Source: Spongiibacter tropicus DSM 19543 (GTDB lineage: Bacteria; Pseudomonadota; Gammaproteobacteria; Pseudomonadales; Spongiibacteraceae). From it: 64,000 nucleotides of DNA. A program made the translations under genes and the position numbers. Positions 8,503-18,274 of this stretch are shown here, in pieces. The stretch is taken from contig NZ_ATUS01000001.1 in NCBI RefSeq assembly GCF_000420325.1, forward strand, positions 2,360,463 to 2,424,462, in the 5' to 3' direction. Position 1 is the first letter of the stretch, and each line of letters starts with the position of its first letter. Under the pieces are notes generated by a model. That model saw only the letters and a program-made list of their open reading frames with translations. It made no database searches and was not told where the DNA came from.

Positions 8503-8562
8503 GCCTCAACAAACCAAGCCCTAAGCAGGCTGAACACCATAAAACCAATAACGGGATTTAGC

Positions 8563-9564
8563 ATGAGTATTGAAATTAAAACCCACTCGATGGAACCGAT
8601 CCGTCAAACCTACGCGCACATCGCCCGGCGTTTTGGCGACAAACCGGCTACCCGCTATCAGGAAGCCAGTTATGACCTCGAAGCAAAGACCAACTTCCAC
8701 TACCGCCCGCTGTGGGATGCTGAGCACACTCTCAACGATCCTGAGCGTACCGCGATTCGCATGGACGACTGGTACGCCGTGTCTGATCCGCGGCAGTTCT
8801 ACTACGGCGCTTATGTAGGCAATCGCGCCAAAATGCAGGAAGCGGCAGAAAGCAGCTTTGCCTTCTGCGACAAGCGCAATCTGCTGGGCCGCCTGCCGGA
8901 TGCGACCCAACAGCAACTGCTGCGTTTGCTGGTGCCTCTGCGCCACGTTGAGCTGGGCGCGAATATGAATAACAGCATGGTAGCCGGTGATGCTACCGCC
9001 ACCACTGTAGCGCAGCTGCACATGTATCAGGCGATGGACCGGCTGGGGATTGGCCAGTACTTGTCGCGCATTGCGCTGCTGATTGACGGCAGCACCGGCG
9101 CCGGTCTGGATGAATCCAAAACCTTCTGGATGGATGACGCGCTGTGGCAGCCCTTGCGCAAGCTGGTGGAAGACACGCTGGTGGTTCACGACTGGTTTGA
9201 GCTGACGCTGGTGCAGAACGTGCTGATCGACGGCCTGCTCTACCCGCTGGTGTACGACAAGATGGATCAGTGGCTGTGCGAGCAGGGCGCGGAAGATGTG
9301 TCGATGCTCACCGAGTTTATGCGCGACTGGTACAAGGATTCGCTGCGCTGGACTAACGCTATGGTCAAGGCGGTTGCTGGCGAAAGCGATGCCAACCGCG
9401 AGCAGCTGCAAGCCTGGATCAATCAGTGGGAACCGCAAATCTACCAGGCCCTCACCCCTCTTGCCGAAGCCACTTCCGGTCTTGAGGCACTGGACGAAAC
9501 CCGCGCCCAGCTTGCGGCGCGCCTCAGTAAATTCGGTCTCAACAGCCAGGGAGTTTCCGCATGA
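8563..9564 (+). CDS. dmpL: Phenol hydroxylase oxygenase, beta subunit (P1)
   Basis: 333 residues. It matches the beta subunit of the soluble di-iron monooxygenase hydroxylase, which pairs with DmpN and DmpO in the (alpha-beta-gamma)2 oxygenase. It has the ferritin-like helical sequence of this subunit (HVELGANMNNSMVAGDATATT; SLRWTNAMVKAVAGES) and, as expected, lacks the DExRH iron-ligand pairs seen in dmpN. The ATG at 8563 has GGGA about 9 bases upstream. It overlaps dmpM by four bases (ATGA), indicating translational coupling. Confidence 0.93.
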   Translation: MSIEIKTHSMEPIRQTYAHIARRFGDKPATRYQEASYDLEAKTNFHYRPLWDAEHTLNDPERTAIRMDDWYAVSDPRQFYYGAYVGNRAKMQEAAESSFAFCDKRNLLGRLPDATQQQLLRLLVPLRHVELGANMNNSMVAGDATATTVAQLHMYQAMDRLGIGQYLSRIALLIDGSTGAGLDESKTFWMDDALWQPLRKLVEDTLVVHDWFELTLVQNVLIDGLLYPLVYDKMDQWLCEQGAEDVSMLTEFMRDWYKDSLRWTNAMVKAVAGESDANREQLQAWINQWEPQIYQALTPLAEATSGLEALDETRAQLAARLSKFGLNSQGVSA

Positions 9565-9830
9565 GCCAGCTCGTATTTATTGCCTTTCAGGACAACGACA
9601 ACGCCCGTTATCTGGTGGATGCCGTGGTTGAGGACAACCCCCACGCCGAGGTGCAGTACCAGCCCGCAATGATCCGTATTCAGGCGGAAAAACGACTGGT
9701 GATTAACCGCGAGACGATGGAAGAAAAACTTGGCCGCGACTGGGATGTGCAGGAAATGCTGGTGGATGTCATCAGTATCGGCGGCAACGTGGACGAAGAC
9801 GACGACCACTTTATTTTGCAGTGGAATTGA
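9561..9830 (+). CDS. dmpM: Phenol hydroxylase regulatory/coupling protein (P2)
   Basis: 89 residues, the size of DmpM and other cofactorless MmoB-like effector proteins of di-iron monooxygenases. The segment MSQLVFIAFQDNDNARYLVDAV followed by RETMEEKLGRDWDVQEMLVDV is characteristic. It binds the DmpLNO oxygenase and tunes oxygen activation and substrate access. The start overlaps the dmpL stop (ATGA), and its stop lies 15 bases before the dmpN ATG. Confidence 0.93.
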   Translation: MSQLVFIAFQDNDNARYLVDAVVEDNPHAEVQYQPAMIRIQAEKRLVINRETMEEKLGRDWDVQEMLVDVISIGGNVDEDDDHFILQWN

Positions 9831-9844
9831 TCGGGAGAAGAATA

Positions 9845-11392
9845 ATGAGCATCAAGCAGAAGAAACTGAATCTTAAAGACAAATACCAGTACCTGACGCG
9901 GGACATGGCCTGGGAGCCGTCCTACCAGAAGAAAGAAGAGATTTTCCCCGACGAACAGTTTGAAGGGATCAAAATTACCGACTGGTCGCAGTGGGAAGAC
10001 CCATTCCGCCTGACGATGGATGCCTACTGGAAATACCAGGCGGAAAAAGAGAAAAAGCTGTACGCCATTTTTGACGCCTTTGCCCAGAACAACGGCCACC
10101 AGAATATTTCCGATGCCCGTTATGTAAACGCGCTGAAACTGTTCCTTAGCGGGGTATCGCCCCTTGAACACGCCGCTTTTCAGGGTTATGCAAAAGTGGG
10201 TCGTCAGTTCAGCGGCGCCGGTGCCCGTGTTGCCTGTCAGATGCAGGCCATCGACGAGCTGCGCCACTCACAGACTCAGCAGCACGCCATGAGTCACTAC
10301 AACAAGCACTTTAACGGCCTGCACGACGGCGCGCACATGCACGACCGCGTGTGGTTCTTGTCGGTGCCCAAGTCTTTCTTTGACGATGCCCGTTCCGCAG
10401 GTCCCTTCGAGTTCCTGACGGCGATTTCTTTCTCCTTCGAATATGTGCTGACCAACCTGCTGTTTGTGCCCTTTATGTCGGGTGCGGCCTACAACGGCGA
10501 CATGGCAACCGTTACCTTCGGCTTCTCTGCCCAGTCGGATGAGGCGCGTCACATGACGCTGGGACTGGAAGTTATCAAGTTCATTCTTGAGCAACACGAA
10601 GACAACGTGCCGATTATTCAGCAGTGGATCGACAAGTGGTTCTGGCGCGGATTCCGCCTGCTGAGTCTGGTCGGCATGATGATGGACTACATGCTGCCGA
10701 ACAAAGTGATGTCCTGGGCGGAGGCCTGGGAGGTGTACTACGAGCAAAATGGTGGCGCCCTGTTCAAAGACCTTGAGCGCTACGGCATTCGTCCGCCCAA
10801 GTATCAGGATGTTGCCAACGACGCCAAGCACCACGTCAGCCACCAGACTTGGTCGACTTTCTACCAGTACAGTCATGCCACCAACTTTCATACCTGGATG
10901 CCCGACGAAGAAGAAATGGCTTGGCTGTCAGAGAAGTATCCCGACACCTTCGACAAGCACTACCGTCCGCGTTTCGAGTATCTGAGAAACGAGCACGCCG
11001 AGGGGCGCCGTTTCTACAACAACACCTTGCCGCAACTGTGTCAGGTCTGCCAGATCCCCGTCATCTTTACCGAGAAAGACGACCCCACCACCTTCAGCTA
11101 TCGCCAGTGGCAATACGAGGGCGAGCGCTACCACTTCTGCTCGGAAGGTTGCTGCGACATTTTCAAAAACGAGCCGGAGAAATACGTGCAGGCCTGGCTG
11201 CCGGTACACCAGATTTATCAGGGCAATTGCGGTGGTGCCGACGTTGGCACGGTGGTCTCGGAGTACTACCACATCAAACCGGGTACCGACAATTTGGAGT
11301 ATGTCGATTCGCCTGATCACCGCCGCTGGCTGGAGATTCAGGGCAAATCGCCCGCCGCCAAACGCAGCGGAGACAAACAGGACGCGGCCTGA
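9845..11392 (+). CDS. dmpN: Phenol hydroxylase oxygenase, alpha subunit (P3), di-iron catalytic subunit
   Basis: 515 residues. The start chosen is the ATG at 9845 (MSIKQKKLNL), preceded by GGGAGAAG; an in-frame upstream start would add eight residues overlapping dmpM. All six iron ligands are visible: E108, the pair E138-x-x-H141 in DELRH, E199, and E233-x-x-H236 in DEARH. They are numbered one higher than the published DmpN ligands. A C-terminal YHS-type segment follows (CQVCQIPVIFTE about residue 399 on, then YHFCSEGCCDIFKNEPEKY). The enzyme hydroxylates phenol to catechol using O2 and electrons from DmpP. Confidence 0.96.
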   Translation: MSIKQKKLNLKDKYQYLTRDMAWEPSYQKKEEIFPDEQFEGIKITDWSQWEDPFRLTMDAYWKYQAEKEKKLYAIFDAFAQNNGHQNISDARYVNALKLFLSGVSPLEHAAFQGYAKVGRQFSGAGARVACQMQAIDELRHSQTQQHAMSHYNKHFNGLHDGAHMHDRVWFLSVPKSFFDDARSAGPFEFLTAISFSFEYVLTNLLFVPFMSGAAYNGDMATVTFGFSAQSDEARHMTLGLEVIKFILEQHEDNVPIIQQWIDKWFWRGFRLLSLVGMMMDYMLPNKVMSWAEAWEVYYEQNGGALFKDLERYGIRPPKYQDVANDAKHHVSHQTWSTFYQYSHATNFHTWMPDEEEMAWLSEKYPDTFDKHYRPRFEYLRNEHAEGRRFYNNTLPQLCQVCQIPVIFTEKDDPTTFSYRQWQYEGERYHFCSEGCCDIFKNEPEKYVQAWLPVHQIYQGNCGGADVGTVVSEYYHIKPGTDNLEYVDSPDHRRWLEIQGKSPAAKRSGDKQDAA

Positions 11393-11400
11393 TCCGCACG

Positions 11401-11424
11401 CCGCCCGGCGAGCTGACCGGGCGG
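11401..11424 (+). other. Intercistronic hairpin between dmpN and dmpO
   Basis: A perfect 8-bp inverted repeat, CCGCCCGG and CCGGGCGG, is separated by eight bases. No T-run follows, so it is not a canonical intrinsic terminator. It may protect the upstream dmpKLMN message from 3' decay or partly attenuate; that is inference. It is the longest gap (63 bases) inside the hydroxylase genes. Confidence 0.55.
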
Positions 11425-11455
11425 CTCCACGATCCACAATAACAAGGTGAAACCG

Positions 11456-11815
11456 ATGACTGTTAAAGCCTTATACGACTACAAGTTTGAACCCAAGGAT
11501 AAGGTCGAAAATTTCCACGGTATGCAGCTGCTGTATGTGTACTGGCCCAACCATCTGCTGTTCTGCGCGCCCTTTGCTTTTCTGGTGGCGCCGGACATGA
11601 GCTTTGGCGAGTTTGTCGAAACCGTACTCAAGCCCGCCGTTGCGGCGCACCCCGATTCGGCAAAGGCGGATTTTCTGGCCGCTGACTGGCTGCTGAATGA
11701 CGAAGCCTTTGTGCCGGATGCGACCGCGAGTCTGAAAGACAGCGGTATTGATCATAAAAGTATGCTGACGGTGCGCACCCAGGGACTGAACGGCATCGAC
11801 GGTTCGGCTTCCTGA
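11456..11815 (+). CDS. dmpO: Phenol hydroxylase oxygenase, gamma subunit (P4)
   Basis: 119 residues, the usual size of DmpO, if translation begins at the ATG at 11456 (MTVKALYDYKF). AAGGTG lies six bases upstream of that ATG. An in-frame GTG at 11447 is part of the ribosome-binding site itself and is rejected. The protein is the small gamma subunit of the oxygenase, containing the family-typical stretches YVYWPNHLLFCAPFAFLV and SDSGIDHKSMLTVRTQGL-like C-terminus. The dmpP gene follows ten bases later. Confidence 0.92.
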   Translation: MTVKALYDYKFEPKDKVENFHGMQLLYVYWPNHLLFCAPFAFLVAPDMSFGEFVETVLKPAVAAHPDSAKADFLAADWLLNDEAFVPDATASLKDSGIDHKSMLTVRTQGLNGIDGSAS

Positions 11816-11825
11816 GGACACTGCT

Positions 11826-12887
11826 ATGACTCATACCGTAACCATAGAGCCGATTGGCGAACAGATTGAAGTGGAAGAGGGCCAGACCATACTGCAGGCG
11901 GCCCTTCGCCAGGGTGTGTGGCTGCCCTTTGCCTGTGGCCACGGCACCTGCGCTACCTGCAAGGTACAAGTGTTGGAAGGCGATGTTGACGCAGGCGAGG
12001 CCTCGCCTTTCGCGCTGATGGATGTTGAACGCGACGAAGGCAAGGTGCTGGTCTGCTGTGCCACGGTGGAAAGCGACGTGGTAATCGAGGCCGACATTGA
12101 CGTTGACCCCGATTTTGAAGGCCACCCGGTCGAAGATTACGTGGCGACCGTGACGAACATTGTCGAGCTGTCGCCCACCATCAAGGGTATTCATCTCAAG
12201 CTGGACCGGCCAATGACGTTTCAGGCCGGTCAGTACATCAATATCGAACTGCCGGGCGTCGAGGGGCCTCGTGCCTTCTCGCTGGCGAATCCTCCGGGGC
12301 GCGCCGACGAGGTTGAACTGCATGTGCGGCTGGTTGAGGGCGGTGCGGCCACCGGCTACATCCACCGGCAGCTGCAGGTGGGCGAGGAGCTGAAACTGTC
12401 CGGCCCCTACGGCCAGTTCTTTGTCCGCAACTCGCAGGACGGCGACCTGATTTTCATTGCCGGTGGCTCGGGGCTGTCGAGCCCCCAGTCGATGATTCTC
12501 GATCTGCTGGAGCAGGGCGACAGCCGTCATATCACCCTGTTCCAGGGCGCGCGTAATCTCGCCGAACTCTACAACCGCGAGCTGTTTGAAACCCTGGCGC
12601 GCGACCACGACAACTTCACCTATGTGCCCGCTCTTAGCGATGTGGCTGACGGCGACGATTGGGATGGGCAGCGAGGCTTTGTTCACGAGGCCGCCAAGGC
12701 GCATTTCGATGGCCGCTTTGCCGGTCATAAAGCTTACCTCTGTGGCCCGCCGCCCATGATTGATGCCGCGATTACCGCGCTGATGCAGGGGCGGTTGTTC
12801 GAGCGCGACATTTTCATGGAGCGCTTCCTGACCGCCGCTGATGGCGCGGGTGAAGCCCAGCGTTCAGCCCTGTTCAAGAAGATATAG
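11826..12887 (+). CDS. dmpP: Phenol hydroxylase reductase (P5), 2Fe-2S/FAD/NADH
   Basis: 353 residues, the expected length. An N-terminal plant-type ferredoxin domain carries the 2Fe-2S ligands C37, C42, C45 and C77. A ferredoxin-NADP-reductase-like FAD domain has RAFSLANPP near residue 154, and the NAD-binding domain has IAGGSGLSSPQSM and the terminal CGPPPMIDAA. It passes electrons from NADH through FAD and the cluster to the DmpLNO oxygenase. Tight spacing (10 bases after dmpO, 11 before the next gene) places it in the same transcript. Confidence 0.95.
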   Translation: MTHTVTIEPIGEQIEVEEGQTILQAALRQGVWLPFACGHGTCATCKVQVLEGDVDAGEASPFALMDVERDEGKVLVCCATVESDVVIEADIDVDPDFEGHPVEDYVATVTNIVELSPTIKGIHLKLDRPMTFQAGQYINIELPGVEGPRAFSLANPPGRADEVELHVRLVEGGAATGYIHRQLQVGEELKLSGPYGQFFVRNSQDGDLIFIAGGSGLSSPQSMILDLLEQGDSRHITLFQGARNLAELYNRELFETLARDHDNFTYVPALSDVADGDDWDGQRGFVHEAAKAHFDGRFAGHKAYLCGPPPMIDAAITALMQGRLFERDIFMERFLTAADGAGEAQRSALFKKI

Positions 12888-12898
12888 CGGGAGCCGTC

Positions 12899-13231
12899 AT
12901 GGGCAGAGTATTTCGCGTTTTAGAACAGTGCAGCGGCCAGAGCTTTGACTGCGAGGCGGCGCAGAGCGTGCTCAAGGCAATGGAGCAAAACGGTATGCGC
13001 TGCGTGCCGGTAGGTTGTCGGGGCGGTGGCTGTGGCTTCTGCAAGGTCAAGGTGCTGGAGGGCCAGTTCGAGTGCGGAAAAATGAGTCGGGTTCACGCTC
13101 CTCCCGAGGCTGTGGAGCAGGGCGAAGTGCTGGCCTGCCGCGTCTACCCGCTGACTGATCTGATTATTGAGTGCCGTCCCCAAGCGGCGGCGTCCTTTGA
13201 GAAACACACAACAATAAAAGCGTTGAGGTAA
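12899..13231 (+). CDS. dmpQ: 2Fe-2S ferredoxin (XylT/DmpQ type)
   Basis: 110 residues with the cluster ligands C40, C45, C48 and C80 (C-x4-C-x2-C-x31-C). XylT/DmpQ/NahT-type ferredoxins reduce the oxidised active-site iron of catechol 2,3-dioxygenase and so protect it from inactivation by substituted catechols. The position, directly between the reductase gene and dmpB and ending five bases before dmpB, is the conserved one and supports that role here. Confidence 0.9.
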   Translation: MGRVFRVLEQCSGQSFDCEAAQSVLKAMEQNGMRCVPVGCRGGGCGFCKVKVLEGQFECGKMSRVHAPPEAVEQGEVLACRVYPLTDLIIECRPQAAASFEKHTTIKALR

Positions 13232-13236
13232 CTGAT

Positions 13237-14160
13237 ATGAAAAAAGGTGTAATGCGCCCAGGGCACGTTCAAATTCGCGTTCTCGATATCGATGCGGCAG
13301 TCAAACACTATACGGAGCTGTTGGGGCTGATCGAGACCGACCGCGACGAACAGGGCAGGGTGTATCTGAAAGCCTGGACTGAAGTAGACAAGTTTTCGGT
13401 AGTCCTGCGTCCGGCTGACGAACCGGGCATGGATTTTATGGGCTTCAAGGTGGTAGACGAAGCCAGCCTGCAGCAACTGGAGCGCGACCTTGAAGCCTAT
13501 GGTGTCGAACTGGAACAGGTGCCGGCAGGCGACTTGAAAGACTGCGGGCGCCGGGTGCGTTTTGTATCGCCCTCAGGCCACAGCTTTGAGCTGTTCTGTG
13601 AGAAGAAATATCTGGGCAAGTGGGGCGTGAGCGAGATCAACCCCGAGGCCTGGCCGCGTGGCTTGAAAGGCATGAAAGCGTTGCGTTTTGACCACTGCCT
13701 GCTGTATGGCCCCGAGTTGCAGGCCACCTACGATCTGTTTGTGGACGTACTGGGCTTTTATCTGGCCGAGCAGGTACTGGAACCGGATGGCAACCGCATT
13801 GCCCAGTTCCTGACCCTGTCTACCAAGGCGCACGATGTGGCGTTTATCCACCACGAGGAAAAAGGCATGTTCCACCATGCGTCGTTCTTCCTCGAAACCT
13901 GGGAAGACATTCTGCGCGCGGCCGACCTGATTACCATGACCGATACCTCAATTGATATCGGCCCCACCCGCCACGGCCTGACCCACGGCAAAACCATTTA
14001 CTTCTTCGACTCTTCGGGCAACCGCAACGAAGTGTTCTGCGGCGGTGACTACATCTACCCCGATCACAAGCCCACCACCTGGCAGGCGGAGCAACTGGGC
14101 AAGGCGATCTTCTATCACGACCGCCAGTTGAACGAGCGATTCCTGACCGTACTCACCTGA
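13237..14160 (+). CDS. dmpB: Catechol 2,3-dioxygenase (extradiol, meta-cleavage)
   Basis: 307 residues, the same length as XylE. Two vicinal-oxygen-chelate modules are present. The Fe(II) ligands fall at H153 ([10 protein letters not shown]), H214 (GMFHHASFF) and E265 (NRNEVFCGG), the same numbers as in XylE/DmpB. It cleaves catechol to yellow 2-hydroxymuconic semialdehyde. H213 and Y254 (KTIYFF), linked with catalysis in the family, are also present. It lies directly after its reactivating ferredoxin gene. Confidence 0.96.
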   Translation: MKKGVMRPGHVQIRVLDIDAAVKHYTELLGLIETDRDEQGRVYLKAWTEVDKFSVVLRPADEPGMDFMGFKVVDEASLQQLERDLEAYGVELEQVPAGDLKDCGRRVRFVSPSGHSFELFCEKKYLGKWGVSEINPEAWPRGLKGMKALRFDHCLLYGPELQATYDLFVDVLGFYLAEQVLEPDGNRIAQFLTLSTKAHDVAFIHHEEKGMFHHASFFLETWEDILRAADLITMTDTSIDIGPTRHGLTHGKTIYFFDSSGNRNEVFCGGDYIYPDHKPTTWQAEQLGKAIFYHDRQLNERFLTVLT

Positions 14161-14188
14161 TCAAGAACCAGCACAGGATTATTCAGTA

Positions 14189-15649
14189 ATGAATGACGTT
14201 AAGCATTTCATCAACGGACAGTATGTCGGCTCCGCCAGCGGGCAGCTGTTCGACAATGTGAACCCGGCCAACGGCGAGCTGATCAGCCGGGTTCACGAGG
14301 CCGGGCGCGAGGAAGTGGATGCCGCTGTGAAAGCGGCCCGCGCGGCCCTGCACGGCCCCTGGGGGCGAATGACTCTGGATGAACGCACCCGGATTCTGCA
14401 CAAGGTGGCCGACGGCATTAACGCCCGTTTCGAGGAGTTTCTGGAGGCCGAGTGCCGCGATACCGGCAAACCCCGGTCGATGGCCAGCCATATTGATATT
14501 CCCCGTGGCGCAGCCAACTTCAAGGTGTTTGCCGACATGGTGAAGAACGTGCCGACAGAGTCCTTCGAGATGGCGACCCCCGACGGCACCGGCGCGCTCA
14601 ACTATGCCGTGCGTCGTCCCAAGGGCGTGATCGGTGTGATCAGTCCCTGGAACCTGCCGCTGCTGCTGATGACCTGGAAGGTCGGTCCGGCACTGGCCTG
14701 CGGTAATACCGTGGTTGTGAAGCCCTCGGAGGAAACCCCCACCACCACCGCGCTATTGGGTGAGGTGATGAACGAAGCTGGTGTGCCCGCAGGCGTGTAC
14801 AACGTGGTTCACGGCTTTGGCGGCGATTCGGCGGGCGCGTTTCTAACCGAGCACCCGGATGTGGATGGGTTTACCTTTACCGGCGAAACCACCACCGGCG
14901 AAGTCATTATGAAATCGGCTGCCAGAGGCATTCGCGATATTTCGCTGGAGCTGGGTGGTAAAAACGCCGGGCTGGTATTTGCCGACTGCGATATGGACAA
15001 GGCCATCGAAGGTACGATGCGCTCCGCCTTTGCCAACTGCGGGCAGGTGTGTCTGGGCACCGAGCGCGTCTATGTTGAGCGCGCCATTTTTGACGAGTTT
15101 GTCACCCGGCTGAAAGCGGCGGCGGAGGGGCTGAAAATTGGCCCGCCGGAGGACGCGGCTGCCAACCTCGGCCCGCTGGTCAGCCACAAACACCGCGACA
15201 AGGTGATGTCTTACTACCGGAAAGCGGTAGAAGACGGCGCTACGGTCGTTACGGGTGGTGGCGTGCCGGATATGCCCGCCGCGTTGGCGGGAGGCGCCTG
15301 GGTGCAGCCGACGATCTGGACAGGCCTGCCGGATGACTCCGCCGTTGTCACCGAAGAAATATTCGGCCCCTGTTGCCACGTTCGTCCCTTCGACACCGAA
15401 GAAGAGGCCATCGCCCTGGCGAACAGCCTCCCCTATGGTCTGGCATCGGCAATCTGGACAGAGAACGTCAGCCGCGCCCACCGCGTTGCCGGACAGGTTG
15501 AAGCGGGCATCGTCTGGGTGAACAGCTGGTTCCTGCGCGACCTGCGCACACCGTTCGGTGGCAGCAAGCAGTCGGGAATCGGCCGCGAGGGTGGGGTTCA
15601 CTCGCTGGAGTTCTACACCGAAATGAAAAACGTGTGCATCAAGTTGTGA
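14189..15649 (+). CDS. dmpC: 2-Hydroxymuconic semialdehyde dehydrogenase
   Basis: 486 residues, the family length. Aldehyde dehydrogenase hallmarks: the cofactor region SPWNLPLLLMTWK, the glutamate motif LELGGKNAG, and the catalytic cysteine in NCGQVCLGTERVYVE. NAD-dependent oxidation of 2-hydroxymuconic semialdehyde to 4-oxalocrotonate opens the decarboxylative branch used for catechol itself. The gene lies between dmpB and dmpD as in the classical operon. The ATG at 14189 has AGGATT upstream. Confidence 0.95.
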   Translation: MNDVKHFINGQYVGSASGQLFDNVNPANGELISRVHEAGREEVDAAVKAARAALHGPWGRMTLDERTRILHKVADGINARFEEFLEAECRDTGKPRSMASHIDIPRGAANFKVFADMVKNVPTESFEMATPDGTGALNYAVRRPKGVIGVISPWNLPLLLMTWKVGPALACGNTVVVKPSEETPTTTALLGEVMNEAGVPAGVYNVVHGFGGDSAGAFLTEHPDVDGFTFTGETTTGEVIMKSAARGIRDISLELGGKNAGLVFADCDMDKAIEGTMRSAFANCGQVCLGTERVYVERAIFDEFVTRLKAAAEGLKIGPPEDAAANLGPLVSHKHRDKVMSYYRKAVEDGATVVTGGGVPDMPAALAGGAWVQPTIWTGLPDDSAVVTEEIFGPCCHVRPFDTEEEAIALANSLPYGLASAIWTENVSRAHRVAGQVEAGIVWVNSWFLRDLRTPFGGSKQSGIGREGGVHSLEFYTEMKNVCIKL

Positions 15650-15656
15650 GGTGCTG

Positions 15657-16514
15657 ATGAGTGCTGCCATAGAAAGCCCTGAACTGGGCCGGGAAATCAG
15701 CGCGGCGGGTTATCGCACCAATCTGCATGATGTGGGCGAAGGCTTTCCGGTGATGCTGATTCACGGCTCCGGCCCCGGCGTTACCGCCTGGGCTAACTGG
15801 CGACTGGTCATGCCGTCGCTGGCAACATCGCGCCGCGTTATTGCCCCCGACATGCTCGGCTTTGGTTACAGCGAGCGCCCGGCAGATGGCGTCTACAACC
15901 GCCAGCGCTGGGTGGACCATGCCATCGGCGTAATGGATGCGCTGGGACTGGAACAGGTGGATCTGATCGGCAATTCCTTTGGTGGTGGACTGGCATTGGC
16001 ACTGGCTATTGCGCACCCGCAGCGGGTGCGCCGTCTGGTACTGATGGGGTCGGTGGGGGTGAGCTTTCCGCTTACCGCCGGACTGGATGCCGTATGGGGT
16101 TATGAACCGTCGCTGGAGGCCATGCGCAAGCTGCTCGACGTGTTTGCCTACGATCGCAGTCTGGTAAATGACGAGCTGGCCGAGCTGCGTTATCAGGCCA
16201 GTATTCGCCCCGGCTTTCAGGAGTCTTTTGCGGCGATGTTTCCAGCGCCGCGCCAGCGCTGGGTGGATGCGCTAGGCAGCCCGGAAGAGGCCATTCGCGC
16301 ACTGCCCCACGACACGCTGATTCTGCACGGGCGAGAGGACGAAGTGATTCCGCTCAGCGCCTCGCTGCGGCTTGCCGAACTGATCGACCGCGCTCAGCTC
16401 CATGTGTTCGGGCGCTGCGGACACTGGACTCAGATCGAACACGCCGACCGCTTTGCGCGGCTGGTGAATGATTTTCTTAACGAAGCCGATAACACGGCGA
16501 CAGGAGGGGCTTGA
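15657..16514 (+). CDS. dmpD: 2-Hydroxymuconic semialdehyde hydrolase
   Basis: 285 residues from the ATG at 15657, which has TGAGG six bases upstream (overlapping the dmpC stop). An in-frame GTG at 15651 is too close to that site. The alpha/beta-hydrolase fold shows the oxyanion motif HGSGPGVTAW, the nucleophile elbow GNSFGG (Ser), an acid in HGREDEVIP and the catalytic His in FGRCGHWTQIE. It takes the hydrolytic branch, converting ring-cleavage products of methylcatechols to 2-oxopent-4-enoate-type acids. It overlaps dmpE by one base. Confidence 0.94.
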   Translation: MSAAIESPELGREISAAGYRTNLHDVGEGFPVMLIHGSGPGVTAWANWRLVMPSLATSRRVIAPDMLGFGYSERPADGVYNRQRWVDHAIGVMDALGLEQVDLIGNSFGGGLALALAIAHPQRVRRLVLMGSVGVSFPLTAGLDAVWGYEPSLEAMRKLLDVFAYDRSLVNDELAELRYQASIRPGFQESFAAMFPAPRQRWVDALGSPEEAIRALPHDTLILHGREDEVIPLSASLRLAELIDRAQLHVFGRCGHWTQIEHADRFARLVNDFLNEADNTATGGA

Positions 16515-17299
16515 TGGAGCCGTCAAAAATTCAGTTACTCGGTGATGAACTCTACGAGGCGATGCTCGCCCGTGAAGCGGTCTCACCTCTGACCAGCCGT
16601 GGTGAAGACATCAGCATTGAAGATGCTTACCACATTTCCCTGCGTATGCTGGAGCGCCGTCAAGCGGCAGGCGCACGGGTCATCGGCAAAAAAATCGGTG
16701 TCACCAGCAAGGCGGTGCAAACCATGCTGAACGTACATCAGCCGGATTTTGGTTATCTGACCGACGACATGGTGTTTAACAGCGGTGAAGTGATGCCGAT
16801 CAGCGAGCGTCTTATTGCGCCGCGTGCTGAGGGCGAAATTGCCTTCATCCTGAAGAAAGACCTGAGCGGGCCGGGCGTGACTAACGCCGATGTACTGGCG
16901 GCTACCGAGTGCGTGATGCCTTGCTTCGAGATTGTCGATTCCCGCATCAAGGACTGGAATATTGCCATTCAGGACACCGTGGCCGACAACGCCTCATGCG
17001 GCTTGTTTGTGCTGGGCGACGAAGCGGTATCGCCACGCAAGGTTGATCTTGTTACCTGCGGCATGGTGGTGGAAAAGAACGGTGCGCTCATCAGCACCGG
17101 CGCTGGCGGTGCCGCGCTGGGCTCGCCGGTGAACTGTGTGGCCTGGCTGGCAAACACGCTGGGCGAATTCGGTATTTCCCTCAAGGCTGGCGAAGTGATT
17201 CTGTCGGGTTCGCTGGTGCCTCTGGAGCCGGTGCAGGCGGGCGACAGCCTGCGGGTGGACATTGGTGGTATCGGCAGCGCCTCCGTGCGGTTTGTGTAA
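16514..17299 (+). CDS. dmpE: 2-Oxopent-4-enoate (2-hydroxypenta-2,4-dienoate) hydratase
   Basis: 261 residues from the ATG at 16514, which shares its A with the dmpD TGA and has AGGAGGGG just upstream. A TTG three bases earlier is rejected. It carries the hydratase/decarboxylase family motifs [38 protein letters not shown] and [19 protein letters not shown]. It hydrates 2-oxopent-4-enoate to 4-hydroxy-2-oxovalerate. It is a paralogue of dmpH, with which the enzyme forms a complex in known systems. Confidence 0.94.
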   Translation: MEPSKIQLLGDELYEAMLAREAVSPLTSRGEDISIEDAYHISLRMLERRQAAGARVIGKKIGVTSKAVQTMLNVHQPDFGYLTDDMVFNSGEVMPISERLIAPRAEGEIAFILKKDLSGPGVTNADVLAATECVMPCFEIVDSRIKDWNIAIQDTVADNASCGLFVLGDEAVSPRKVDLVTCGMVVEKNGALISTGAGGAALGSPVNCVAWLANTLGEFGISLKAGEVILSGSLVPLEPVQAGDSLRVDIGGIGSASVRFV

Positions 17300-17328
17300 G
17301 GCCGCTGGCAATCTATCGAGGACGTATT

Positions 17329-18264
17329 ATGAGCAAGAAACTCAAAGCTGCAATCATCGGCTCGGGCAACATCGGCACCGACCTGATGATCAAGATTCTA
17401 CGCAAGGGCCAGTTCCTGGAAATGGGCGCGATGGTCGGTATCGACCCCGACTCCGACGGCCTGGCCCGCGCCGCCCGCATGGGCGTGGCCACCACCCACG
17501 AAGGGGTGGAGGGACTGGTGAACATGCCGGCGTTTGCCGACATCGACATCGTGTTTGATGCCACCTCGGCCAAGGCGCACATGCACAATGAAGTGTTTCT
17601 GCGCAGCCGCAAACCGAATCTTAAAATCATCGACCTGACCCCGGCAGCTATCGGCCCCTACTGCGTGCCGGTGGTTAACCTGGAACAACATCTGGGTGAG
17701 GGTAACGTCAACATGGTGACGTGTGGCGGCCAGGCCACCATTCCGATGGTGGCCGCGGTATCGCGCATTGCCAAGGTCCACTACGCCGAGATTGTGGCCT
17801 CCATCTCCAGCAAGTCGGCCGGGCCGGGCACCCGCGCCAACATCGACGAATTTACCGAAACCACCTCCAAGGCCATTGAAGTGGTGGGCGGCGCCCAAAA
17901 AGGCAAGGCCATCATCATTCTCAATCCCGCCGAGCCACCGCTGCTGATGCGCGACACCGTGTACGTGCTCTCCGAGGCCGCCGACAAAGCCGAAGTGGAA
18001 GCCTCCGTGGAGGCCATGGTCGCGGCAGTGAACAGCTATGTGCCCGGCTATCGCCTCAAACAAAAAGTCCAGTTTGACGACATTCCCGCCGACCAGCCCA
18101 TGAACGTGCCCGGCCTTGGCCGCTTCAGCGGCCTGAAAACCTCCATCTTCCTTGAAGTGGAAGGCGCTGCCCACTACCTGCCTGCCTACGCAGGTAACCT
18201 CGACATTATGACCTCGGCGGCAATGGGTACCGCTGAGCGCATTGCCGAATCGCTGGTCAACTGA
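17329..18264 (+). CDS. dmpF: Acetaldehyde dehydrogenase (acylating)
   Basis: 311 residues. A Rossmann motif [11 protein letters not shown] opens the protein, and the catalytic Cys is C132 ([10 protein letters not shown]), the DmpF numbering. The enzyme takes acetaldehyde channelled from the aldolase DmpG and oxidises it to acetyl-CoA with NAD and CoA. GAGGA lies upstream of the ATG, and the dmpG ATG follows 10 bases after the stop. The E-F-G order is that of the Pseudomonas dmp operon. Confidence 0.95.
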   Translation: MSKKLKAAIIGSGNIGTDLMIKILRKGQFLEMGAMVGIDPDSDGLARAARMGVATTHEGVEGLVNMPAFADIDIVFDATSAKAHMHNEVFLRSRKPNLKIIDLTPAAIGPYCVPVVNLEQHLGEGNVNMVTCGGQATIPMVAAVSRIAKVHYAEIVASISSKSAGPGTRANIDEFTETTSKAIEVVGGAQKGKAIIILNPAEPPLLMRDTVYVLSEAADKAEVEASVEAMVAAVNSYVPGYRLKQKVQFDDIPADQPMNVPGLGRFSGLKTSIFLEVEGAAHYLPAYAGNLDIMTSAAMGTAERIAESLVN

Positions 18265-18274
18265 GGAGCACACC

